Below, piece by piece: positions 57,434 through 64,000 of a stretch of DNA of 64,000 nucleotides. The first letter of the stretch is position 1. Each line of letters begins with the position of its first letter. A program made the position numbers and the translations under genes. The stretch lies in assembly GCA_964423615.1 (NCBI GenBank), contig CAYRFQ010000014.1, positions 1 through 64,000 of the forward strand, given 5' to 3'. Under the pieces are notes generated by a model. It saw only the letters and a program-made list of their open reading frames with translations. It did no database searches and was not told where the DNA came from. This DNA comes from CAYRFQ01 sp964423615 (GTDB lineage Bacteria; Planctomycetota; Planctomycetia; Gemmatales; Gemmataceae).

Positions 57434-58996
57434 CTAATTCCCTTCCTTCAACAACATATGCTCAATACTATCCACCAGGGCCATCCAACTCGCTTCGATA
57501 ACATTCTCATGCACTCCCACAGTCCCCCACACGTCTTCGTGGTGGCAAGACTCGATGACGACTCGCACGCGCGCCGCCGTCCCAGCTCGAGAGTTTACTA
57601 CCCGGACCTTGTAATCCACCAAGTGCATCTCGGAGAGTCGTGGAAAAAACGGCGTCAGCGCTTTTCGCAAGGCTCCGTCGAGAGCGTTCACGGGACCGTC
57701 ACCCTCACTCACGGTATGTTGGATCTCCTCGCCGATACGTAGCTTGACGGTAGCTTCGGTGATCGGTTCCCCCTTGGCATCGACTTCGATGTTGACGCGA
57801 TACGCCATCCTCTCGAACTTCGGTTGGTAAGTGCCCAGAATCTTCCGAACCAACAAATCAAAGGAGGCTTCCGCGGCCTCGAATTCGTATCCCTCATTTT
57901 CAAGATCCTGGACACGATCCAAAATCTGCGCCATCAATTCTCGCGTCGGCTCGACACCGAACTTACCAAACTTACCGCGAATGCTCGATTGTCCGGCCAG
58001 TTCGCTCACAAGGATACGTCGTTCGTTTCCTACCAGGGCTGGGTCGATGTGCTCGTAGCTCGATGTCACCTTGGCTACTCCTTGGGCGTGCATGCCCCCT
58101 TTGTGTGCGAAGGCACTCGCGCCCACGAACGGTTGACCCGATCGAAAATTCATGTTCGCAAGTTCGTAAACGTAGCGAGACGCTTCCGTCAAGTGCTCCA
58201 GACTACCCTCATGGAGAACTTCGTAGCCCCGTTTAAGGGCCAAGTTCCCAATGACGCTAACCAGGTCTACGTTTCCACATCGCTCGCCAATCCCGTTGAA
58301 TGTCCCCTGCACTTGCCTCGCTCCTTTGGCGACCGCGGCGAGGGTGTTGGCGACCGCAACGTCGGAATCGTTATGGCAATGGATGCCCAACTCGACGTTC
58401 AACTCGCCCCGCATTTTCTCGACAAGGTCGGCGATTTCTTCAGGCAGCGTTCCCCCGTTCGTGTCACACAAGATGATCACGCTCGCCCCGGCCTCCTGGG
58501 CCGCTTGGAGCGTCTGGAGAGCGTATTCGTAATTTCTCGCGGCACCATCGAAGAAGTGTTCAGCGTCATAAAAGACTTCGCGGCCTTGGTCCTTGAGATA
58601 TTGGACCGAGTCGCGAATCATGTTCAAGTTTTCTTCGAGAGTCGTCCCGAGGACCTCGGTAACGTGGAGGTCCCACGTCTTTCCCACAAGAGTGATGATC
58701 GGCGCCTCGGAATCCACAAGAGCCTTCAAGCAAGTGTCATCCTCGGGGGCAATATTCTTCCGCCGCGTCATCCCGAACGAACAAACCCTCGCGTGGTTCA
58801 GATCGAGCTTCCGGACTTCCTGGAAGTACTCAAAATCCTTCGGATTCGAGAGAGGATAGCCCCCCTCGATGAAGTCGACCCCGAGTTCATCGAGTTTTTG
58901 CGTGATGAGCAACTTGTCTTGGAGCGAGAAGTTGACCCCTTCGCCTTGGCTACCATCGCGAAGAGTCGTGTCGTAGATGTGAATGCGCGTCCCCAT
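57434..58996 (-). CDS. cimA: (R)-citramalate synthase (CimA family)
   Basis: A 520-residue enzyme of the isopropylmalate-synthase superfamily. The start IYDTTLRDGSQGEGVNFSLQDK with EGGYPLSNPKDFEYF marks the citramalate-synthase subgroup (as in TIGR00977), distinct from LeuA at 22815. The metal site is in LGIHCHNDSDVAVANTLAAV, followed by QGTFNGIGERCGNVDLVSVIGNLAL. The C-terminal regulatory domain (FERMAYRVNIEVDAKGEPITEATVKLRIG) is present. It makes citramalate from acetyl-CoA and pyruvate, opening the threonine-independent route to isoleucine. The Ile/Val-rich leader before the gene supports this assignment. Confidence 0.92.
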   Translation of the reverse strand: MGTRIHIYDTTLRDGSQGEGVNFSLQDKLLITQKLDELGVDFIEGGYPLSNPKDFEYFQEVRKLDLNHARVCSFGMTRRKNIAPEDDTCLKALVDSEAPIITLVGKTWDLHVTEVLGTTLEENLNMIRDSVQYLKDQGREVFYDAEHFFDGAARNYEYALQTLQAAQEAGASVIILCDTNGGTLPEEIADLVEKMRGELNVELGIHCHNDSDVAVANTLAAVAKGARQVQGTFNGIGERCGNVDLVSVIGNLALKRGYEVLHEGSLEHLTEASRYVYELANMNFRSGQPFVGASAFAHKGGMHAQGVAKVTSSYEHIDPALVGNERRILVSELAGQSSIRGKFGKFGVEPTRELMAQILDRVQDLENEGYEFEAAEASFDLLVRKILGTYQPKFERMAYRVNIEVDAKGEPITEATVKLRIGEEIQHTVSEGDGPVNALDGALRKALTPFFPRLSEMHLVDYKVRVVNSRAGTAARVRVVIESCHHEDVWGTVGVHENVIEASWMALVDSIEHMLLKEGN

Positions 58997-59022
58997 GATC
59001 CACCTTATGAGTCCATCAACAT

Positions 59023-59054
59023 AAAAAAAGCCCTGGAAGGAATCCTCCAGGGCT
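59023..59054 (-). terminator. Intrinsic terminator of the cimA attenuator
   Basis: On the minus strand AGCCCTGGA (59054-59046) pairs perfectly with TCCAGGGCT (59037-59029) over an 8-base loop, followed by seven T (59029-59023). It ends 27 bases before the cimA start codon, so it must act conditionally. Confidence 0.88.
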
Positions 59055-59171
59055 ACAAAGTAGTTGCGATCGTGTTCGCGTCAAGCTATATGCTCGTCAA
59101 GCCCTGAGTCTAGTTCTCCCGTACGACAATCGTAATCACGCCAATAATTTGGCTGATGGAAGAGTTCAGGG
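59023..59171 (-). promoter_or_regulatory. cimA transcription attenuator (alternative stems 1:2, 2:3, 3:4)
   Basis: Minus-strand pairings: strand 1 CCCTGA lies within leader codons 8-10, and strand 2 TCAGGGCT begins right after the leader stop codon (its CAGGGCT is the complement of 59100-59106). Strand 3 is the terminator left arm AGCCCTG (complement of 59048-59054), and strand 4 is the right arm. CCCTGA pairs with TCAGGG (1:2), CAGGGCT pairs with AGCCCTG (2:3), and 3:4 is the terminator. A ribosome stalled at the Ile codons would cover strand 1 and leave 2 free to disrupt the terminator. Confidence 0.78.
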
Positions 59172-59193
59172 ATTGAATGGTATTGGCAAGCAT
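59110..59193 (-). CDS. Isoleucine/valine-rich leader peptide of cimA attenuator
   Basis: An ATG-started frame of 27 codons ending TAG. Residues 13-24 read ISQIIGVITIVV: five Ile and three Val in twelve positions, with six Ile and three Val in all. The start lies about 40 bases after the expected transcription start. The length is identical to the leuA leader. The Ile/Val content matches the end product of the citramalate pathway, in the manner of ilv leaders of enterobacteria. No strong ribosome-binding site is visible. Confidence 0.78.
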   Translation of the reverse strand: MLANTIQSLNSSISQIIGVITIVVREN

Positions 59194-59239
59194 TGGGTCA
59201 TTCAAAGGATTGGAATACTATCACTATCGGTTCAATGAA

Positions 59240-59268
59240 ACTCTACGGACGCAATGGTCCGATGTCAA
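59240..59268 (-). promoter_or_regulatory. Sigma70-type promoter for cimA leader
   Basis: On the minus strand, TTGACA (59268-59263, full consensus) and TAGAGT (59245-59240, 4 of 6) are 17 bases apart. The predicted transcript starts near 59233, between the end of the HU-like gene and the leader peptide. Confidence 0.6.
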
Positions 59269-59297
59269 TTGCTATCAAGAATCTACACAAGAGTTTC

Positions 59298-59795
59298 TTA
59301 GAAAGTCGTGTGGTGTGAAGCGATTGGAACGCTAACTTTTCGTTGACTCACTGAATCATCAGACCGGCTAGGTTGTGCATGGCCCGTGGGTCGATCTGAT
59401 CGTGCAGGAGGCTCCTCTTTGGCAGCTTGCTCGGGCTCAAAAACGATGAAACTCGAATCCGGGTGATAAACAGTCTTGTCGGGCGAAACCCAACGCATGT
59501 GCGCTGACGTCTTGGCCATGCGGAACTGACCAACCCCAGGCACCACGACGCTTCCCGTTTCTTGGAGTTCCTGCTTTACTTTGCCACCCAAAATTTCCAA
59601 GAATTTCTTGGCTTTCCTCCTTGGCATTCTTGCCTTGTTGGCGGCATTTTCCCAAGGCGTTGGCTTCTCCACGGGCTTTGGGTCGCTTGGAGAATCCGCG
59701 GTAATCGCCCAATGGGCAAATCCCAGCAAAATCACCACTAGAAGCGTTGCTCGAACCATGATCCGGACGAATAGACCGAAGTGAGATCGTTCCAT
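59298..59795 (-). CDS. Membrane-anchored or exported HU/IHF-fold protein
   Basis: A 165-residue protein. A hydrophobic segment (RATLLVVILLGFAHWAITA, residues 15-33) acts as signal peptide or anchor. Residues 55-95 match the core of HU proteins: PRRKAKKFLEILGGKVKQEL, then GSVVVPGVGQFRMAKTS against the HU pattern IGFGNFEVRERAA. A later HPDSSFIVFEPEQAAKE fits the HU C-terminal strand and helix. The DNA-binding arm with RNPxTG is shortened or missing. The C-terminal 35 residues are polar. Finding an HU fold behind an export signal is unusual; its role is unknown. ATG 59795 has AAGGA 10 bases upstream; Met13 at 59759 is an alternative start. Confidence 0.65.
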   Translation of the reverse strand: MERSHFGLFVRIMVRATLLVVILLGFAHWAITADSPSDPKPVEKPTPWENAANKARMPRRKAKKFLEILGGKVKQELQETGSVVVPGVGQFRMAKTSAHMRWVSPDKTVYHPDSSFIVFEPEQAAKEEPPARSDRPTGHAQPSRSDDSVSQRKVSVPIASHHTTF

Positions 59796-59924
59796 GACGG
59801 GAAATCCTTAGAATTAAGTGTTACTCAACTCATTATCGGTCAACTCGTCAGTCAAACTTGAGAAAATTTTTTGTTTTCGCGAGCAATGTGAGTGTGCCTC
59901 TGGATTGTGGAATTCTCTGTTCGT

Positions 59925-59997
59925 CGTAGGTCCACGCGGCTCACATGTATTCAACTGCAAGTCCAGAAAAACGACACGTGAGCCGCGTGGACCTACG
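59925..59997. repeat. REPIN-like long inverted repeat, copy 1
   Basis: The left arm CGTAGGTCCACGCGGCTCAC (from 59925) pairs with GTGAGCCGCGTGGACCTACG (ending 59997) around a loop of about 27 bases. It is one of two neighbouring hairpins of the same family. Confidence 0.8.
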
Positions 59998-60073
59998 ATT
60001 CGCCAGGACGGCGAATCAATCCAAGTCTTTTGTTCTTTTGGCCGAAGAACGGGAAATCAATGACTGTCCATTT

Positions 60074-60148
60074 CGTAGGTCCACGCGGCTCGCGTGTACT
60101 TTGTCTGGATTGAGTTTGCACTAAACACTCAAACCGCGTGGACCTACG
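60074..60148. repeat. REPIN-like long inverted repeat, copy 2
   Basis: Arms CGTAGGTCCACGCGG and CCGCGTGGACCTACG as in the copy at 59925-59997; the inner part of the arms (GCTCGCGTGT) is imperfectly paired and the loop differs. It lies 76 bases downstream of the first copy. Confidence 0.8.
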
Positions 60149-60185
60149 CCAAACACAAAAAACCGGACAGCAAAAAATTCCGCGG

Positions 60186-60252
60186 TACCAGGCCAAGCTC
60201 ATCGTAGCCTGGTCAGAAGGGCCAGGTATTCGAGCGTCTTGTGCCAAAAGCC
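60186..60252 (-). repeat. Intergenic hairpin repeat R2, copy 2
   Basis: The reverse complement matches 8560-8627: GGCTTTTGGCACAAGACGCTC, AATACCTGGCCCTTCTGACC, AGGCTACGATGA. The hairpin CCTGG/CCAGG is conserved. Confidence 0.7.
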
Positions 60253-60259
60253 ATCAACA

Positions 60260-60506
60260 ACCGTTTCATTAGAGCGATTCACGATTGCATTGGGTACAGT
60301 TTTTCGTCTTCAAAGTCCTTCGTCCCCCGAGGGGAGAAGGACCCAAACCCGAGCGAAGCGGGAATCATGGCGAGCGAAGCGGGAAACGCAGCGGAACCGG
60401 AAGGATTCCGCTGCAATCCTATCCCGAGAAGGGCGTACTTGGGCTCAGGACCTCGGCGACCGCGAACTGTACTCAACACGAACGTTAATCGCTCTAAAAC
60501 AACGGT
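60260..60506 (-). mobile_element. MITE-like inverted-repeat element, copy 2 (intact)
   Basis: About 247 bp with imperfect terminal inverted repeats of about 45 bp. The left end has ACCGTTTCATTAGAGCGATT and then TTGGGTACAGTT; the reverse complement of the right end has ACCGTTGTTTTAGAGCGATT and then TTGAGTACAGTT. The interior carries repeated GCGAGCGAAGCGGGAA motifs. It has no coding capacity. Size, inverted ends and a diverged second copy at 8710-8910 fit a non-autonomous element. No target duplication is clear. Confidence 0.65.
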
Positions 60507-60688
60507 GCATGTCCTCTCTTCCTGTCGCCCCAGTTGTGTTCCCTTTGTTGCGACCGTTCCTCAACGCATCCCAACTTCGCATTTCCAAAAATTTTTCCCA
60601 AGTTTTTTGTAATCTCCAAGCCACTCCGACGACTAACCCACGCAATTGTTTTTGACACAACTATCCACCCTGACTCAGGAGCAGAATC

Positions 60689-63600
60689 ATGGGTATGTTT
60701 GATCGCGGTGCGCGCCGTTCTCGTCACAACCAACCAGCACAATCGTCTTCGCGGTTTCGTCCGTCCATCGAATCGCTCGAATGCCGAACTCTACTATCCG
60801 TAAGCTCGGTATTCGAAAACGGTTTGTTGACCATCGATGTGGAAGACGTCGACAACGTCGAGTTGACCGTCGATAGTGGTGCAGTCCTCATCAATGGAGC
60901 TGCCCCAACGAACACGAACTCGCCGGGAGTCGCTGTCCTCGCCGCGGACGTCAGCGAAATCCGTGTGACCGCCGTGGGTGACTTTGCAAACCGGATTTCT
61001 TTGGAGAACGTCACGGCCACTGACTTCACGTCGTTCCAAAGCGCCACGGTCGACGGTGGTGGTGGCGATGACACTATTTTCGGGACACAGTTCGCGGATT
61101 CTTTGTTTGGGGGAATCGGCAACGACGTGATCTACGGCGGAGATGGAAACGACCTTCTCGGTGGTGGTGAAGGTGACGACCAACTCTTCGGCGGCGAAGG
61201 CAACGACCAACTCGACGGTGGCGGGCAAATCACTGTGACCGTGACCAACTTGGCACCATCCGACGGGACGTTGCTCACTCCCGTGTTCCTGGCCACCACC
61301 GACGGCATCTATGACTTCTTCGACGCCGGAGCCCCAGCTTCCACAAGCCTCGAACGACTGGCCGAAGACGGAACCGTCGGACCACGCATCGATGCCGCCC
61401 TCGCCTCAGGTGGGGTCGCCGAAGCCCTCGCAACTACCGGCGGACCGTTGGCTCCAGGCGCAGTCAGCTCCGTCCAATTCAATGCCTCGTCGTTCAATGG
61501 GTTGTCTCAATACTTGAGTTTCGCCTCGATGGTCATCCCCAGTAACGACGCCTTCATCGGCAACGACAATCCTCAACTCATCGACCTGTTCGATGCCAAC
61601 GGAAACCTCATCGAAAGGACCGGAGACTCCGCCTTCATCATCAACGGCAACCAAGTCTGGGACGCGGGAACCGAGGTCAACGACGAGATTCCAGCCAACA
61701 CCGCTGCCCTCGCACAAATGGCTCCGAACACCGGAGTCGACGAAAACGGCGTCGTCGCTTTGCATCCTGGGTTCCAGGGTTCGCTTGGTCTGGGAGGTCC
61801 GACGGGCAATGTCCTGAACGCCATCCCTGGTGGTGACTTCACGACGACTGGATATCAAGTCGCTTCCATCCAGATCACTCAGACCGACGGAAACGACATT
61901 CTCTACGGCGAAGGCGGCAACGACGTGATCCGGGGTGGTGACGGAAACGACCTTCTCGGTGGTGGTGAAGGCGACGACCAACTCTTCGGCGGCGAAGGCA
62001 ACGATCAACTCGACGGTGGCGGGCAAATCACTGTGACCGTGACCAACTTGGCACCATCCGNNNNNNNNNNNNNNNNNNNNNNNNNNNNNNNNNNNNNNNN
62101 NNNNNNNNNNNNNNNNNNNNNNNNNNNNNNNNNNNNNNNNNNNNNNNNNNNNNNNNNNNNCAAGTCGCTTCCATCCAGATCACACAAACAGACGGAAACG
62201 ACACACTCGTAGGTGAAGGTGGTGACGACGTGATCCTGGGAGGAGATGGCAACGACCTCCTCATTGGGGGAGCCGGCAGTGATGTCCTAGATGGTGGAGC
62301 AGGCAAGGACCAACTCGACGGTGGCGGGCAAATCACTGTGACCGTGACCAACTTGGCACCATCCGACGGGACGTTGCTCACTCCCGTGTTCCTGGCCACC
62401 ACCGACGGCATCTATGACTTCTTCGACGCCGGAGCCCCAGCTTCCACAAGCCTCGAACGACTGGCCGAAGACGGAACCGTCGGACCACGCATCGATGCCG
62501 CCCTCGCCTCAGGTGGGGTCGCCGAAGCCCTCGCAACTACCGGCGGACCGTTGGCTCCAGGCGCAGTCAGCTCCGTCCAATTCAATGCCTCGTCGTTCAA
62601 TGGGTTGTCTCAATACTTGAGTTTCGCCTCGATGGTCATCCCCAGTAACGACGCCTTCATCGGCAACGACAATCCTCAACTCATCGACCTGTTCGATGCC
62701 AACGGAAACCTCATCGAAAGGACCGGAGACTCCGCCTTCATCATCAACGGCAACCAAGTCTGGGACGCGGGAACCGAGGTCAACGACGAGATTCCAGCCA
62801 ACACCGCTGCCCTCGCACAAATGGCTCCGAACACCGGAGTCGACGAAAACGGCGTCGTCGCTTTGCATCCTGGGTTCCAGGGTTCGCTTGGTCTGGGAGG
62901 TCCGACGGGCAATGTCCTGAACGCCATCCCTGGTGGTGACTTCACGACGACTGGATATCAAGTCGCTTCCATCCAGATCACACAAACAGACGGAAACGAC
63001 ACACTCGTAGGTGGAGCTGGCGCCGATGAAATCCTTGGGGGCGCCGGAGACGACGTGATCGTTTGGAACAACGGTGACGGGAGCGATGTCGTCGACGGCG
63101 GGACCGGCAACGATACACTCGAGGTCTTTGGCGCCGATGGCGGCTCAGACCGAATCGAAATCGCTGCCAGGTCAGGCCGTCTGGAAGTTCAACGCACAAA
63201 TCTTGGGCGTTTTACAATCGATGCCGGAACAGTCGAAACCCTCTTCCTTGATACCGGAGCCGGAAACGATGTGGTGACCGGCAGGAATCTCTCGTCGCTC
63301 GTCGAGTTGGCCCTTTTGGATGTCCAGACAGGAACCGGCAATGACGCCGTCAACTTCACCGCAATCGGGAGTGTGCCGACGAGAATTTCTCTCGGCGATG
63401 GCTTCGATTCTGCCTTTGGTGGGTTTGGCAATGACACCATCTACGGCGGCAACGGAACCGACATCATTTTCGGACACAACGGAGATGACGAGATCGACGG
63501 AGGCGAAGGCAACGATTTCATTTATGCCGGCAATGGTAGCGACACCGTCGCTGGAGGAATCGGGAACGACGTCATCACTGGAGGATTCGGCGACGATAGC

Positions 63601-63780
63601 ATCAGTGGTGGCGATGGGGTCGATTTCATATTTGGAAATGCCGGTGACGACACCATCGAAGGCAATGGCGGAAACGATTTCTTGTTCGGAGGATTTGGAA
63701 ACGATACCCTCCGAGGCGGAACCGGCTTTGACCTGTTGATCGGTGGTCTCGGAGCCGACCTCCTCGAGCAAGACGACTAG
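60689..63780 (+). CDS. Surface protein with spondin_N repeats and RTX calcium-binding repeats (contains assembly gap)
   Basis: A large exported protein starting MGMFDRGARRSRHNQPAQSS with the planctomycete N-terminal motif SIESLECRTLLSV. A short beta domain is followed by RTX nonapeptides (GGGGDDTIFG, GGDGNDLLGG). Then come spondin_N domains (ITVTVTNLAPSDGTLLTPVF, DGIYDFFDAGAPASTSLERL, VWDAGTEVNDEIPANTAALAQ), each separated by RTX repeats. After 63000 come further RTX repeats to the C-terminus (GGFGNDTIYGGNGTDIIFG and more), which probably bind Ca2+ outside the cell. Bases 62061-62160 are N. The two sides keep the same frame if the gap hides 593 bp, the rest of one spondin copy, giving about 1194 residues. 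AGGAG lies 7 bases before the ATG. Confidence 0.85.
61205..61878 (+). repeat. Spondin_N coding repeat, copy A (674 bp)
   Basis: Every base I compared is identical to copy C at 62308-62981, an offset of 1103 bp. The identity begins at GACCAACTCGACGGTGG and ends at CATCCAGATCAC; beyond these points the RTX sequence differs. Copy B begins at 62003 and is cut by the assembly gap. Confidence 0.9.
62061..62160. other. Assembly gap (100 N)
   Basis: A run of exactly 100 N, a usual placeholder for unknown length. It begins 58 bases into spondin copy B and ends 23 bases before the end of a copy. Collapse of near-identical repeats is the likely cause. Confidence 0.98.
62308..62981 (+). repeat. Spondin_N coding repeat, copy C (674 bp)
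   Basis: Identical in every compared position to copy A, including third codon positions, which shows very recent duplication or gene conversion. Confidence 0.9.
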
Positions 63781-64000
63781 GCATAGGACAACGTCAAGGA
63801 GTAGGCACACCCGGAACGCGAAATGGAGTACAGTCCTGTTGGGCTGTTATGGACTGCGGCGAATTCCCGCTTCGATCTGGTGATTTGCTCGTCCTTTGGA
63901 CAGCTCGAAATCGAATCCCAGCACAAACCGACAAGCATAAATTCACCGTTGCCCGTGCCTACTCCTTTTCCAAAATCCACAGCCCCGGAATATTGATATT
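63781..64000. other. Intergenic tail of the window, no gene seen
   Basis: After the stop of the surface protein I see no gene, repeat or clear terminator up to the window edge. Confidence 0.5.

Noticed and set aside
57824..59107. 427-residue frame on the + strand
   Set aside because: Antisense shadow of cimA and its leader; the cimA frame has full family motifs.
60689..63780. Two separate surface-protein genes split at 62061-62160
   Set aside because: The break is an assembly gap; adding the 593 bp missing from spondin copy B keeps one frame, and neither half has its own start or stop at the gap.

Overview
The window reads as chromosomal DNA of a planctomycete, most likely a member of the Gemmatales. 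The evidence is: two DUF1552 genes, each paired with a DUF1592/DUF1588 c-type cytochrome gene, plus an unpaired third cytochrome of that class; a surface protein with the planctomycete N-terminal ESLECRTLLS-type motif; two genes carrying a short C-terminal module (ILADALEEAGCTD...) that I associate with Gemmata-like genomes; and many intergenic hairpin repeats. This placement is inference from gene content.

Layout. 0.27-8.3 kb: a secreted BNR-repeat protein, a secreted LamG/DUF1080-like protein and a DUF1552-cytochrome pair. 8.3-9.2 kb: repeat-only DNA. 9.3-13.9 kb: an RND efflux adaptor and pump. 14.0-20.6 kb: a TPR protein, then an operon of a J-domain protein, GrpE, a DnaK-type Hsp70 and a small zinc-ribbon protein. 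20.8-24.4 kb: a WD40 protein, a cupin and 2-isopropylmalate synthase (leuA). 24.4-33.8 kb: a PH-domain protein, an exonuclease remnant, cytochrome/DUF1552 genes, a frameshifted ClpN/UVR gene and a secreted hypothetical. 34-37 kb: a TPR-YggX fusion, a PSP1 protein, a Gemmata-type paralogue and an EamA transporter. 37.5-44.9 kb: a LysR regulator and both glutamate synthase subunits. 45.4-53.3 kb: a one-direction cluster for rhodopsin phototrophy: rhodopsin, Blh (retinal formation), CrtY, a prenyl synthase, CrtI, CrtB and two unknown membrane proteins. 53.7-59.3 kb: valS and citramalate synthase (cimA). 59.3-64 kb: an exported HU-like protein, a repeat nest, and a spondin/RTX surface protein interrupted by an assembly gap.

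How genes work together. The phototrophy cluster can in principle take isoprenoid precursors to beta-carotene and retinal and supply the rhodopsin. The rhodopsin keeps all residues of a green-type proton pump and has a glycine at the helix-5 position that opens a carotenoid-antenna window in xanthorhodopsin-type pumps. Base composition shifts to A/T-rich inside gltD and stays so through the cluster, which hints at acquisition by transfer.

The strongest regulatory discovery is a pair of transcription attenuators, one before leuA and one before cimA, 36 kb apart on opposite strands. Each has a promoter, a 27-codon leader peptide, mutually exclusive 1:2, 2:3 and 3:4 pairings, and an intrinsic terminator. 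The leuA leader is rich in Leu codons and the cimA leader in Ile/Val codons, matching the end products of the two pathways. A second regulatory candidate is a roughly 270-300-bp element found about 380-400 bp upstream of both the chaperone operon and valS in the same orientation, containing an array of units spaced 11 bp apart.
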